Source: Bradyrhizobium yuanmingense
Lineage (GTDB): Bacteria > Pseudomonadota > Alphaproteobacteria > Rhizobiales > Xanthobacteraceae
Direction of reading: 5' to 3'
DNA: 64,000 bases
Assembly (NCBI RefSeq): GCF_029167105.1
Contig: NZ_JARFML010000024.1
Span: 1-64,000, forward strand
Shown here: piece by piece, positions 44,458 through 54,482 of the stretch
Position numbering within the stretch: the stretch's first letter is position 1
Layout: each line of letters opens with the position of its first letter
The notes under the pieces: generated by a model
What the model saw: only the letters and a program-made list of their open reading frames with translations
The model's database searches: none
What the model was told of the DNA's origin: nothing
Position numbers and translations under genes: made by a program

Positions 44458-44865
44458 ATGAGCGAACAAGCGACCGAGCCGAGCGGCGATCTTTGCATCC
44501 GCACGCTGGCGATGCCGGCCGACACCAATGCCAATGGTGACATCTTCGGCGGCTGGCTGCTCAGCCAGATGGACGTCGGCGGCGGCGTGTTCGCCTCGAA
44601 GGTCGCGCGGTCGCGCACCGTGACGGTCGCCATCGAGGCGATGAATTTTCGCAAAGCGGTCTATGTCGGCGATCTCGTCTCGGTCTACGCCAATCTCGTG
44701 CGCGTCGGGCGCACTTCGCTGACCGTGCATCTCGAGGCCTGGGCGTTGCGGCGCAAGGAGCTGCATCCGTTCCTCGTCACCGACGGTCATTTCACCTACG
44801 TCTCGATCGACGACCACGGCCGTCCGCAGGCGATCCAGCGAAACGATCCGCCGATCGCGACGTAA
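44458..44865 (+). CDS. yciA: acyl-CoA thioesterase, YciA type
   Basis: The 135-residue hotdog-fold enzyme hydrolyses acyl-CoA thioesters. Hallmarks are LAMPADTNANGDIFGGWLL with the catalytic aspartate, and TVAIEAMNFRKAVYVGDLVS. It ends the fadE-fadA-fadB operon, 7 nt after fadB. Confidence 0.92.
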   Translation: MSEQATEPSGDLCIRTLAMPADTNANGDIFGGWLLSQMDVGGGVFASKVARSRTVTVAIEAMNFRKAVYVGDLVSVYANLVRVGRTSLTVHLEAWALRRKELHPFLVTDGHFTYVSIDDHGRPQAIQRNDPPIAT

Positions 44866-44950
44866 TCGCGCGCGACGCACTGTCCCATCTTGCGAGGCCT
44901 TGCAGCGCCGCAGAACGCGGCACGAGCAAGTCACATCGTCGCGGCTTCGC

Positions 44951-44972
44951 CAAGAACCAGTCAAGAACCAGT
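44951..44972 (+). repeat. 11-bp tandem duplication
   Basis: The unit caagaaccagt occurs twice in a row at 44951-44961 and 44962-44972, in the gap between yciA and the next small gene. Confidence 0.6.
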
Positions 44973-45099
44973 CATAAAACGGATGAGGTCCCGGCGTACT
45001 CAATTGCGTGTCGATTCGGGGTGGAAACGGCCGCAAATGCCCTTGGGAACCTTTGGGCAGGAGCACCGTTGTTTGCCCGCACTGAGGAAGCCACGGACC

Positions 45100-45291
45100 A
45101 TGCCGGACAGCTACATCATCGAAGTCGATTCGCAGACCGCAGGTATCGTCGTTCGTTCTTCTGGAGGCTATTGTTTCTTCGCCTCATCGCACCGCTTCAA
45201 CCGTCTCGAAGGCCAGCTCTTCCGCAACGCCCGCGAAGCCGAGCGCGCCGCGCGCAGGCTGGTGAACGGCGATGTGAAGGAGGCGGCGTAA
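45100..45291 (+). CDS. small conserved-looking protein
   Basis: A 63-residue protein without recognised family. It begins PDSYIIEVDSQTAGIVVRSS and ends with a helix REAERAARRLVNGDVKEAA. A gaggaag site lies 9 nt before the ATG at 45100. The frame is open further upstream but that part is repeat-rich and unlikely to be coding. It is the last gene before a repeat. Confidence 0.65.
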   Translation: MPDSYIIEVDSQTAGIVVRSSGGYCFFASSHRFNRLEGQLFRNAREAERAARRLVNGDVKEAA

Positions 45292-45359
45292 GCGCCTGCC
45301 GCCGGTGATTGCGACGCGCGAAGCGTGGTGGGAATTTTTTGCCGCCCTTGATGTTGCTT

Positions 45360-45506
45360 CCTTCTCCCCTTGCGGGAGAAGGTGGCGCGAAGCGCCGGAT
45401 GAGGGGTATCTTTCGGCGCATTCAAAAGTCAGAGAAGTGCTCGCTGAGGCAACCCCTCACCCGGCTTCGCTTTGCGAAGCCACCCTCTCCCACAGGGGGA
45501 GAGGGT
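45360..45506. repeat. composite GC-rich double-hairpin repeat
   Basis: The left hairpin ccttctccc/gggagaagg (45360-45382) and the right hairpin accctctccc/gggagagggt (45482-45506) are linked by GATGAGGGG and CCCCTCACCC. It is the same family as 21998-22123 and 56345-56489. Confidence 0.65.
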
Positions 45507-45517
45507 AAGGGCAATCA

Positions 45518-45970
45518 TCACAACTTCGTCGCCGCCCGCGACAACAGCTTCCACTCCTCGCCTTGCTTCTGCCAGTTCATCAGGATGTGAAGGTTGGTCG
45601 ATACTTTTTTCCCGTCGGCCGCCATTTCCTGCTCACCCAGCCAGTGGAAACGCACGATGGCTGCGGGGCCCACGACCTTGATGGTGGGATCCTTGTATTC
45701 GATGGACAGAAACTTCGACTTGCCGTCGGTCGCGTTGGCGATGAACGTCGCCTTGTCCTCGACCTTGCCGCTGGAATGGCTGTAGCTCAGCTCCTCCGCG
45801 CACAGCGCGCCGAGCGCCTTGGGATCGGCCGCGATCTGGGCGAGGCGGAAGGCCTCGACCCTCTTCGCCACCGCTTCCTCGTCTGCCGAAGCGGCGAGTG
45901 CGGGCGTCGCGAACGCAAGCGCGGACACGGCGAGCGTCGAGAGAGCCAGATCGCGTCGGTTGATCGTCAT
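45518..45970 (-). CDS. exported NTF2-like (DUF4440-type) protein
   Basis: The 150-residue protein has an export signal (about 1-27; INRRDLALSTLAVSALAFAT with a twin arginine, ending ALAAS) and a single NTF2-like domain. The ending WQKQGEEWKLLSRAATKL is the usual last strand of DUF4440. Function is unknown. The ATG at 45970 has a near-perfect AAGGAGG site. It is divergent from the HAD phosphatase gene. Confidence 0.85.
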   Translation of the reverse strand: MTINRRDLALSTLAVSALAFATPALAASADEEAVAKRVEAFRLAQIAADPKALGALCAEELSYSHSSGKVEDKATFIANATDGKSKFLSIEYKDPTIKVVGPAAIVRFHWLGEQEMAADGKKVSTNLHILMNWQKQGEEWKLLSRAATKL

Positions 45971-46122
45971 CGTTTCCTCCTTTTTGATCTTGCAACCAGT
46001 GTCGCAGTCGCACGCGACTTTGTCGAGTGTCACCTGTCGCATGTGGATGCGTCATTGCGCGATCGAGGCCGTATTGATACGCCTTCCGCATCGATGCGCC
46101 GCGCATTTGGGAAAGTACGGAA

Positions 46123-46809
46123 ATGATCGAGACCAAACACGATGGAATGGGCCGGGCGTTGTTGTTCGACATCGACGGCACGCTCGCCGACACCGATCCG
46201 TTGCACTTGAAGGCTTTCAACCAGGTGCTCGGCCCGCACGGACACGTCTTCGATCACGCACGTTTCTCCCTCGAGCTGCAGGGCTTCGCCAATGTCGCGA
46301 TCGGCGATCGCTTTCTGCCCCACGAGGCGCCGGAGCGGCGCGCCCTCATCCTCGAAGAGAAGGAGGAGGTCTTCCGCACGTTGGTGGCCGGGCAGATCGC
46401 GCCGCTGCCGGGCCTGATGGCGCTGCTCGACCGCGCCGATGGCGCCGGCATTCCCATGGTCGCGGTGACCAATGCGCCGCGTCTCAATGCCGAGCTGCTG
46501 CTCTCCGGCCTCGGCATCACGCATCGCTTCAAGGCGCTCGTGATCGGCGCCGAGCTGCCGCACGGCAAACCGCATCCGCTGCCGTATCAGGAAGGGCTGC
46601 GTTTCGTCGGCGCGAGGCCAGAAAGCTCGATTGCATTCGAGGACTCCCGCGCCGGCGTGCAGTCTGCGACGGCCGCCGGCATTCCGACCGTCGGCATCCG
46701 CACCAGTCTCAGCCATGCTGACCTGGTGGGAGCAGGCGCGGTCGCCTCTGCCAGCGCCTTCGACGACCCGACGCTGCTCGCGCGTCTCGCGAGTGCCATG
46801 GCGTGGTGA
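46123..46809 (+). CDS. HAD-superfamily phosphatase, beta-PGM-like
   Basis: The 228-residue hydrolase has the four HAD motifs: LLFDIDGTLADTDPLHLKAF, AVTNAPR, KPHPLPYQ and FEDSRAGVQSATAAG. It belongs to the sugar-phosphate phosphatase/phosphoglucomutase-like subfamily. The neighbouring glpR suggests, but does not prove, action on glycerol phosphate or similar. The start codon is at 46123. Its last codons are duplicated just downstream. Confidence 0.88.
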   Translation: MIETKHDGMGRALLFDIDGTLADTDPLHLKAFNQVLGPHGHVFDHARFSLELQGFANVAIGDRFLPHEAPERRALILEEKEEVFRTLVAGQIAPLPGLMALLDRADGAGIPMVAVTNAPRLNAELLLSGLGITHRFKALVIGAELPHGKPHPLPYQEGLRFVGARPESSIAFEDSRAGVQSATAAGIPTVGIRTSLSHADLVGAGAVASASAFDDPTLLARLASAMAW

Positions 46810-46913
46810 GAAATGGCGTGGTAAGGCCTTCATCGTTAACCGTGATCGGCGTCCGCATTGACCGAGGGCGCAAACCGCCGCACCATGCATCATTCTGATG
46901 TGAGGCCTTTGCC

Positions 46914-47759
46914 GTGACCGGATTGACCCATCGCCAAGCCGAAATCCTCAACATCGCGCGCGCCTCCGGCCGCGTCATGGTCGAGGAGCTCGCGCGCCGC
47001 TTCGAGGTGTCGGCGCAGACCATCCGCAAGGATCTCAACGATCTCTGTGAGCGGCGTTCGCTGACCCGCATCCACGGCGGTGCCATCATCGCCTCGGGCG
47101 TGGAAAACCTCGCCTATGAAGCGCGCCGTTTCGTTGCCGCCGACGAGAAGAAGGCGATTGGGGCTGCCGCCGCCTCGTTGATCCCGAACGGCTGCTCGCT
47201 CTTTATCAATATCGGCACCACGACGGAGGAGGTGGCGAGCGCGCTGACCTCGCATGAGGACCTCCTCGTCATCACCAACAACCTCAATGTCGCCATGCTG
47301 CTCTACCGCCATCCGCGGATCGAGGTGGTGGTCGCCGGCGGCACGGTGCGGCGCGCCGATGGCGCGGTGGTCGGCTCGACCGCGACGCAGCTGATCGGCC
47401 AGTTCAAGGTCGACTATGCCATCATCGGCGCCTCGGCGATCGACGAGGAGGGCGCGCTGCTCGACTTCGACTATCGCGAGGTGCAGGTGGCGCAGGCGAT
47501 CATCGCCAATGCCCGCAGCGTCATGCTGGTCGCCGATTCCACAAAACTCCGCCGCAGCGCGCCGGTGCGCATCGCCCACATCACCCAGATCCAGACCTTC
47601 GTCACCGACCAGGAGCTGCCCGAGCGCCTCGCCACCATCTGCCACAGCAAGGGCATCGAGGTGGTCGAGGCGATGCCGAAGGGCGCCGATATCGACGATA
47701 CGCCGGCCGACACCCAGGATGCCGCGCCGGAAGCCGCGCCAGTGGTGCGGCTGAGATAG
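46914..47759 (+). CDS. glpR: DeoR-family glycerol regulator
   Basis: The 281-residue regulator has the DeoR helix-turn-helix (LTHRQAEILNIARASGRVMV, EELARRFEVSAQTIRKDLND, CERRSLTRIHGGAI) and a sugar-phosphate-binding DeoRC domain (about 80-235; INIGTTTEEVASAL, SAIDEEGALLDFDYREVQVA). A likely ligand is glycerol-3-phosphate because it precedes the glp operon. It starts with GTG at 46914 after a GAGG-type site. A VapBC module on the other strand separates it from glpD. Confidence 0.85.
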   Translation: MTGLTHRQAEILNIARASGRVMVEELARRFEVSAQTIRKDLNDLCERRSLTRIHGGAIIASGVENLAYEARRFVAADEKKAIGAAAASLIPNGCSLFINIGTTTEEVASALTSHEDLLVITNNLNVAMLLYRHPRIEVVVAGGTVRRADGAVVGSTATQLIGQFKVDYAIIGASAIDEEGALLDFDYREVQVAQAIIANARSVMLVADSTKLRRSAPVRIAHITQIQTFVTDQELPERLATICHSKGIEVVEAMPKGADIDDTPADTQDAAPEAAPVVRLR

Positions 47760-47762
47760 AGG

Positions 47763-48188
47763 CTAAGCGCCGTCCCACGGGTTGAGCAGCGGAACGCCGA
47801 AGGCCGCAAAATCCTTCACGTTGCGTGTGACGAGCGTGAGATCGTTCACCAGCGCAGTCGCCGCAGAGAAGCCGTCCATGACGGACAATGCGACGCCGCT
47901 CTTGCGGCTCTGTGCCATGAGGTCGCCCCAACGCTCGGCCACCGTCTGGTCGATCGGCAGGACGCGCTCGGCAAACCGCGCAGGCAAATCGTGGGCAAGC
48001 CAGGCGGCCAGCGCGGTGCGTCGGCGGCCATCCTCAAGCAATGCGATGCCGCGGCGAAGCTCGGCGATCGAGGCGACGCTGATGAACGCACGGTCCTCGT
48101 CGATCGTATCCAGCCATGCAACAACTTTTGCCGAAGGCACGGGCCGCTGAACTTCCGAAAGCACGTTGGTGTCCAGCAAAAGGTTCAT
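47763..48188 (-). CDS. vapC: VapC-like PIN-domain toxin
   Basis: The 141-residue PIN-domain ribonuclease has the acidic residues of the VapC/FitB family: LLLDTNVLSE, ASIAELRRG, SVMDGFSAATA and TRNVKDFAAFG. It should cleave RNA when free from its antitoxin. Its start overlaps the antitoxin stop by 4 nt (ATGA). It is convergent with glpR, with 3 nt between the stops. Confidence 0.9.
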   Translation of the reverse strand: MNLLLDTNVLSEVQRPVPSAKVVAWLDTIDEDRAFISVASIAELRRGIALLEDGRRRTALAAWLAHDLPARFAERVLPIDQTVAERWGDLMAQSRKSGVALSVMDGFSAATALVNDLTLVTRNVKDFAAFGVPLLNPWDGA

Positions 48189-48448
48189 GGCACTTCGTCG
48201 CGTGGCGCGTCGTGCAGCCGGTCGAGTTCAAGGTCGACGCCGCGTAATGGCGAGGCCAGCAGAAATTCGGCCAGGGTGCCCCTGCGGGCTGTCTTGCGCG
48301 CCCATTCCTCAACGGAAACGATGACGGCATTCGGCTTGCCGTGACGGGTGATGACCTGCGGGCCGCTCTGGGCGCGGTCGAGCACCTCGGACAGTCGCGC
48401 CTTGGCATATCGCCGTTGGGCTGCCCAATCCAAGTTCCTCTTGCCCAC
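48185..48448 (-). CDS. vapB: Phd/YefM-type antitoxin
   Basis: The 87-residue antitoxin has a Phd/YefM fold: YAKARLSEVLDRAQ, PQVITRHGKPNAVIVSVEEW, and then a tail that would wrap around the toxin. The start is GTG at 48448 (or TTG at 48451), supported by GAGGAA 8 nt upstream. It is divergent from the glpD operon, across a gap packed with CTTTCG repeats. Confidence 0.85.
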   Translation of the reverse strand: MGKRNLDWAAQRRYAKARLSEVLDRAQSGPQVITRHGKPNAVIVSVEEWARKTARRGTLAEFLLASPLRGVDLELDRLHDAPRDEVP

Positions 48449-48460
48449 CAAAAAGTTCCT

Positions 48461-48529
48461 CTTTCGCTTCCTTTCGCCTCTCTTTCATCTTGCTTTCGTT
48501 TTTCGGTGTGATCTAATCAAAAACGAAAG
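48461..48529. promoter_or_regulatory. GlpR-type operator array at the glpD promoter
   Basis: CTTTCG begins at 48461, 48471 and 48493, with CTTTCA at 48482. The spacing is 10, 11 and 11 nt, one helical turn. The last repeat extends to an 11-bp arm (48493-48503, ctttcgttttt) whose perfect inverted copy lies at 48519-48529. This is the likely binding region of the DeoR-type GlpR. Confidence 0.6.
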
Positions 48530-48562
48530 TAGCCGCTCGATGGAACGGGCGGTCGCCGGGGG

Positions 48563-50113
48563 ATGCGTCTGTTGGAGCGTATTTTCGATCTCGCCATCAT
48601 CGGAGGCGGTGTTAACGGCTGCGGCATCGCGCGCGACGCGGTGGGCCGCGGCAATACCGTTTTCCTGTGCGAAATGAACGATCTGGCGAGCGGGACATCG
48701 TCCTGGTCGACCAAGCTCGTGCATGGCGGCCTGCGCTATCTCGAATATTACGAGTTTCGGCTGGTCCGCGAGGCGCTGATCGAGCGCGAGATCCTCTGGG
48801 GCATCGCGCCCCACATCATCCGGCCCCTGCGTTTCGTTCTGCCGCATCACGCCGGCCTGCGCCCGGCCTGGCTGCTGCGCCTCGGCCTGTTCCTCTATGA
48901 TCACATCGGCGGCCGCCACCTGTTGCCGGCGACCCGCTCGGTCGATCTCAAGCGCGATGAGGTCGGCAAGCCGCTGATCCCGAACCGCTACAGCCGCGCC
49001 TTCGAATATTCGGACTGCTTCGTCGACGACGCCCGCCTCGTCGTGCTCAATGCGCGCGATGCCGCCGACAAGGGCGCCGAGATCCGCACCCGCACCCGCG
49101 CCACCGAGATTCGCCAGTCGGATGGCGTCTGGACCGTCAGCATGGTCGATACGCTGACCGGCGCGCGGTCGCAAATCCAGGCCAAGGCGCTGATCAATGC
49201 CGGCGGGCCCTGGGTCGAGGACGTGCTCGGCCGCGGCGCCGGCGTGAATGCGAAAGCCAAGGTGCGCCTGGTGCAGGGCTCGCACATCGTCGTGAAGAAG
49301 CTCTACGACCACGACCGCGCCTACATGTTCCAGAATGCCGATGGCCGCATCATCTTCGTGATCCCGTACCAGGACGACTTCACGCTGATCGGCACCACCG
49401 ACCGCGACTATGACGGCGATCCCGCCAAGGTGAAGGCGACGGCTGAAGAGATCGAGTATCTGTGCAAGGCGGCCAGCGAATATCTGGCGAAGCCCGTCGC
49501 GCCCGCCGACGTGGTCTGGACCTATTCCGGGGTGCGTCCGCTCTATGACGACGGCGCCAGCGAGGCCAAGGCCGCGACGCGCGACTACGTGTTCGAGCTC
49601 GACACGCCCGGCGGCGTGCCGCTGCTGTCGATCTATGGCGGCAAGATTACGACCTATCGCAGGCTCGCCGAAGAGGCCTTGGAGCGCCTTGCGCCCTACT
49701 TGCGCAGTGCGAAAGCGCGCGAGGGCTGGACCGGCAAATGGCCGCTGCCGGGCGGCGACATGAATGTATCCGACATCGACGGCCTGATCGCCGAGCTGCA
49801 GCGCGGCTATTCCTTCCTCAGCCATGAGCATGCGCGGCGCCTGGCGCGCGCCTATGGCACCCGTGCCATCAAGCTGCTCGGCGATGCAAAATCGGCTGCG
49901 GATCTCGGCCAGGCCTTTGGCGCCACGCTGACCGAGCGCGAGGTCCGCTATCTCATGGCCAACGAATGGGCCGTCACCGCCGAGGACGTGGTCTGGCGCC
50001 GTTCCAAGCTCGGCCTGCGACTATCTGCCGATGAGATCGCGACCCTCGACGACTGGATCAGGAGCCACGCCGTGGCGCAAAGTCCCCTGCTGGAAGCGGG
50101 AGGACGCTCATGA
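48563..50113 (+). CDS. glpD: glycerol-3-phosphate dehydrogenase
   Basis: The 516-residue FAD enzyme oxidises glycerol-3-phosphate to dihydroxyacetone phosphate and passes electrons to the quinone pool at the inner membrane. The FAD motif LAIIGGGVNGCGIARDAVGR is at about 11-30, and ASGTSSWSTKLVHGGLRYLE is the usual family block. The C-terminal DAO_C domain is complete. It is the first gene of the glp operon, and its stop overlaps the next start (ATGA). Confidence 0.95.
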   Translation: MRLLERIFDLAIIGGGVNGCGIARDAVGRGNTVFLCEMNDLASGTSSWSTKLVHGGLRYLEYYEFRLVREALIEREILWGIAPHIIRPLRFVLPHHAGLRPAWLLRLGLFLYDHIGGRHLLPATRSVDLKRDEVGKPLIPNRYSRAFEYSDCFVDDARLVVLNARDAADKGAEIRTRTRATEIRQSDGVWTVSMVDTLTGARSQIQAKALINAGGPWVEDVLGRGAGVNAKAKVRLVQGSHIVVKKLYDHDRAYMFQNADGRIIFVIPYQDDFTLIGTTDRDYDGDPAKVKATAEEIEYLCKAASEYLAKPVAPADVVWTYSGVRPLYDDGASEAKAATRDYVFELDTPGGVPLLSIYGGKITTYRRLAEEALERLAPYLRSAKAREGWTGKWPLPGGDMNVSDIDGLIAELQRGYSFLSHEHARRLARAYGTRAIKLLGDAKSAADLGQAFGATLTEREVRYLMANEWAVTAEDVVWRRSKLGLRLSADEIATLDDWIRSHAVAQSPLLEAGGRS

Positions 50114-51186
50114 CCGTGACACTCGATCACGTGACCCGGACCGTGGAAGGCGTGCCGCACATCCGTGACGTCTCGCTGACGCTCGAGAGCGGTACGCTCA
50201 ACGTGCTGCTCGGGCCGACGCTGTCAGGCAAGACCTCGATCATGCGGTTGCTCGCCGGCCTCGACAAGCCGACCACAGGCAAGGTGTTCGTCAACGGCAA
50301 GGACGTCACCGGCGCCGACGTGCGCCAGCGCTCGGTCGCGATGGTGTACCAGCAGTTCATCAACTACCCCTCGCTCACGGTCTACGAGAACATCGCCTCG
50401 CCCCTGCGCGTGCAGGGCAAGCCGCGCGACGAGATCGAGGCGCGCGTCGCCGAGGCGGCAAAGCTGCTGCGGCTCGAGCCGTTCCTGAAGCGCACGCCGC
50501 TCCAGCTCTCCGGCGGCCAGCAGCAGCGCACCGCGATCGCACGCGCGCTGGTCAAGGGCGCCGACCTCGTGCTGCTCGACGAGCCGCTCGCCAATCTCGA
50601 CTACAAGCTGCGCGAGGAGCTCCGGGCGGAGCTGCCGCGCATCTTCGAGGCCTCGGGCGCGATCTTCGTCTATGCCACCACCGAGCCGACCGAGGCGCTG
50701 CTGCTCGGCGGCAACACGGTGTGCATGTGGGAGGGCCAAGCGCTGCAGATGGGCGAGACCACCAACGTCTATCGCCGGCCGCAGACGCTTCGTGTCGCCC
50801 AGGTGTTCTCGGATCCGCCGCTCAACCTCGTCGGTATCGAGAAGAAGAACGGCTCCGTGCATTATGCCGGCGGCACGTCCTCACCGGCCTCGGGCCTGTA
50901 TGCCTCGCTCGCCGACGGCGCCTATCGCGTCGGTTTCCGCGCCCATCAGCTCGGGCTTGCCAATGGCGAGACCGACCGCCACGCCTTCCACGCCACTGTC
51001 ACGGTGACCGAGATCACCGGTTCGGAGAGCTTCGTGCATTTGACCCGCGACGGATCGAACTGGGTGGCGGTGCTGCACGGCGTGCACGAGTTCGAGCCCG
51101 GCCAGATGCTGGATGCCGTGCTCGATCCCAATGATGTTTTCGTCTTCGATGCCGCCGACCGTTTGGTCGCGGCACCGGGCTCTTAG
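50110..51186 (+). CDS. glpS: glycerol ABC transporter ATP-binding protein GlpS
   Basis: The 358-residue ATPase of the sugar/glycerol importer class has a C-terminal TOBE region. The signature LSGGQ (133-137) and Walker B LVLLDEP are intact. The Walker A box reads GPTLSGKTS (35-43) instead of GPSGCGKTT. The switch histidine is replaced by Thr191 (YATTEPTEA where the family has VTHDQTEA). Together with GlpT it probably forms an asymmetric ATPase dimer. It overlaps glpD by 4 nt. Confidence 0.9.
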   Translation: MTVTLDHVTRTVEGVPHIRDVSLTLESGTLNVLLGPTLSGKTSIMRLLAGLDKPTTGKVFVNGKDVTGADVRQRSVAMVYQQFINYPSLTVYENIASPLRVQGKPRDEIEARVAEAAKLLRLEPFLKRTPLQLSGGQQQRTAIARALVKGADLVLLDEPLANLDYKLREELRAELPRIFEASGAIFVYATTEPTEALLLGGNTVCMWEGQALQMGETTNVYRRPQTLRVAQVFSDPPLNLVGIEKKNGSVHYAGGTSSPASGLYASLADGAYRVGFRAHQLGLANGETDRHAFHATVTVTEITGSESFVHLTRDGSNWVAVLHGVHEFEPGQMLDAVLDPNDVFVFDAADRLVAAPGS

Positions 51187-51200
51187 GAGGGAGGTGCGCC

Positions 51201-52285
51201 ATGGCCCGCATTGACCTCGTCGATCTCGCCCATTCCTACGGCGGCAACGACGCGCCGCAGGAGAGCTTTGCGCTCAAGCCTGTCACCATGACCTGGCGGC
51301 AGGGCGGCGCCTATGCGCTGCTTGGCCCTAGCGGCTGCGGCAAGACCACGCTGCTGAACGTCATCTCCGGCATCATCACGCCGTCACGGGGGAAAATCCT
51401 GTTCGACGGCAAGGACATCACACCGCTGTCAACCCAGAAGCGCAACATCGCGCAGGTGTTCCAGTTTCCGGTGATCTACGACACCATGACGGTCGGACAG
51501 AACCTGGCGTTTCCGCTGAAGAACCGTGGCGTGCCGAAGGCCGACATTGACAGGCGCGTCGCCGAGATCGGTCGCCTGCTCGATCTCGAGCCCTATCTGA
51601 ACCGCAAGGCCACGCGCCTGACCGCCGACGCCAAGCAGAAGATCTCGCTCGGCCGCGGTCTCGTGCGCAACGACGTTGCCGCCGTGCTGTTCGACGAGCC
51701 GCTGACGGTGATCGACCCCGAGCTGAAATGGCAGCTCCGCTCCAAGCTGAAGGCGCTGCATCGCGAGCTCGACCTCACGATGATCTACGTCACCCATGAC
51801 CAGACCGAGGCGCTGACCTTCGCCGACACCGTGGTCGTCATGCATGACGGCCGCGTGGTGCAGAGCGGCACGCCGGCCGAGCTGTTCGATAAGCCGGCGC
51901 ATACTTTCGTCGGCTATTTCATCGGTTCGCCCGGCATGAACATCCTGCCGGCCGAAGTGAGGGGGCGTGAGGCCAGGATCGACGGCCACGTCATCGCGCT
52001 GAACCGCAGCTACGACAATCTGCCCGCGGGCGCGAAGATCGAGATCGGCGTCCGGCCCGAATTCGTCGAGGTGGTCGCGCCCGCACCTAGCCTGCTCACC
52101 GCCAGGATTGAGCGCATCGACGATCTCGGCCGCATCCGCTTCGCGCGCGTGCGCGTCGGCGATGCCAAGCTCGCGGCGCGCGCCCCTGGCAGCTTCACCA
52201 GCGCGGACGGCACCGCCGGGCTGAAATTCGATCCGTCCCACGTCCACGTCTATGCCGACAGCCTTCTGGTGGAGGGAGCCGCCTG

Positions 52286-52286
<1 letters not shown>
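51201..52286 (+). CDS. glpT: glycerol ABC transporter ATP-binding protein GlpT
   Basis: The 361-residue ATPase has a canonical Walker A GPSGCGKTT (42-50), Walker B VLFDEP and switch histidine His199 (VTHDQTEA). Its signature motif is degenerate: LTADA at 140-144 instead of LSGGQ, and the D-loop is altered (TVIDP). Its defects are the mirror image of those in GlpS. It starts 14 nt after glpS and ends in a TGATG overlap with the permease gene. Confidence 0.9.
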
Positions 52287-53259
<973 letters not shown>

Positions 53260-53260
<1 letters not shown>

Positions 53261-54066
53261 TGCATTCGATCCCCGGCCGCCGCCTCATCATGGGGCTGTT
53301 CCTGATCTTCCTGCTGTTGCCGATCTACTGGCTCGTCAACATGAGCTTCAAGACCAACAGCGAGATCGTCTCGACGATGACGCTGTGGCCGCACAATCCG
53401 ACGCTGCAGCACTACAGGCGCATCTTCACCGACGAGAGCTGGTATTCGGGCTACATCAATTCGCTGGAATACGTCGTCCTCAACACCATCATCTCGATCG
53501 CCGTGGCGCTGCCGGCGGCTTACGCCTTCTCGCGCTACCGTTTCCTCGGCGACAAGCATCTGTTCTTCTGGCTGTTGTCGAACCGCATGGCGCCGGCTGC
53601 GGTGTATGCGCTGCCGTTCTTCAACCTCTATTCGGCGATCGGCCTGTTCGACACCCCGTGGGCCGTCGCGCTCGCGCACTGCATCTTCAACGTGCCGCTC
53701 GCGGTCTGGATCCTCGAAGGCTTCGTCTCCGGCGTGCCGCGCGAGATCGACGAGACCGCGTTCCTCGACGGCTATTCCTTCCCGCGCTTCTTCATCAAGA
53801 TCCTGGTGCCGCTGATCGCGAGCGGCATCGGCGTCTCCGCCTTCTTCTGCTTCATGTTCTCCTGGGTCGAGCTGCTGCTGGCGCGCACGCTGACCTCGGT
53901 GCACGCAAAGCCCATTGCCGCGATCATGACGCGCACGGTCTCGGCCGCCGGCATGGACTGGGGCCTGCTCGCCGCCGCCGGCGTGCTCACCATCATTCCG
54001 GGCGCGCTGGTGATCTGGTTCGTCCGCAACTACATCGCGCGCGGCTTCGCGCTCGGCCGCGTGTAA
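53260..54066 (+). CDS. glpQ: glycerol ABC transporter permease GlpQ
   Basis: The 268-residue second permease has six helices and the coupling loop VPREIDETAFLDGYSFPRFF. It pairs with GlpP to form the channel. It starts at the last base of glpP's stop. Confidence 0.9.
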
Positions 54067-54076
54067 GGAGGCAACG

Positions 54077-54406
54077 ATGGAATCCATCGCATGGATGGCC
54101 TGGACGCTGCCGACCGCGATCTTCTTCGCCGCGCTCGCCTGTACGCTGGCGCTGATGACCTGGCTCGCCGCGGTCTATCCCGAGGCCGAGCGCGTTGGCG
54201 TGCTGCGCATCCCGACCACGCGCGGCGACCGCCTGTTCATCTCGCTGATCGCGGCCGCCGTCATCCACCTCGCCTGGATCGGCCTCGTCGGCACCGACGC
54301 GATCGCTACGCTGCCTATTGGCGAGGAGGGGTTTGAAATCTCGAGCCTGTGGCTCGCATCAGGAATTTCGCTGGTCACGGCCGCGTTCATTTTCCGCACG
54401 GTCTGA
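54077..54406 (+). CDS. glpU: small membrane protein GlpU (DUF2160)
   Basis: The 109-residue protein has three hydrophobic helices (about 8-28, 50-72, 88-106) and matches DUF2160, a small membrane protein always found with this type of glycerol transporter. Its role is unknown. An aaggagg site lies just before the ATG. Confidence 0.85.
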   Translation: MESIAWMAWTLPTAIFFAALACTLALMTWLAAVYPEAERVGVLRIPTTRGDRLFISLIAAAVIHLAWIGLVGTDAIATLPIGEEGFEISSLWLASGISLVTAAFIFRTV

Positions 54407-54482
54407 AGCTTGCGAAGGGACGGCCAGATCCGGGACCAACCCGGGCCTGTATAAAAGTTTGTCGCTGCAACGGAGGAACAAC

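Noticed and set aside
44890..45099. N-terminal extension of the small protein at 45100
   Set aside because: The in-frame extension covers the tandem duplication and has no coding character; a good ribosome site precedes the ATG at 45100.
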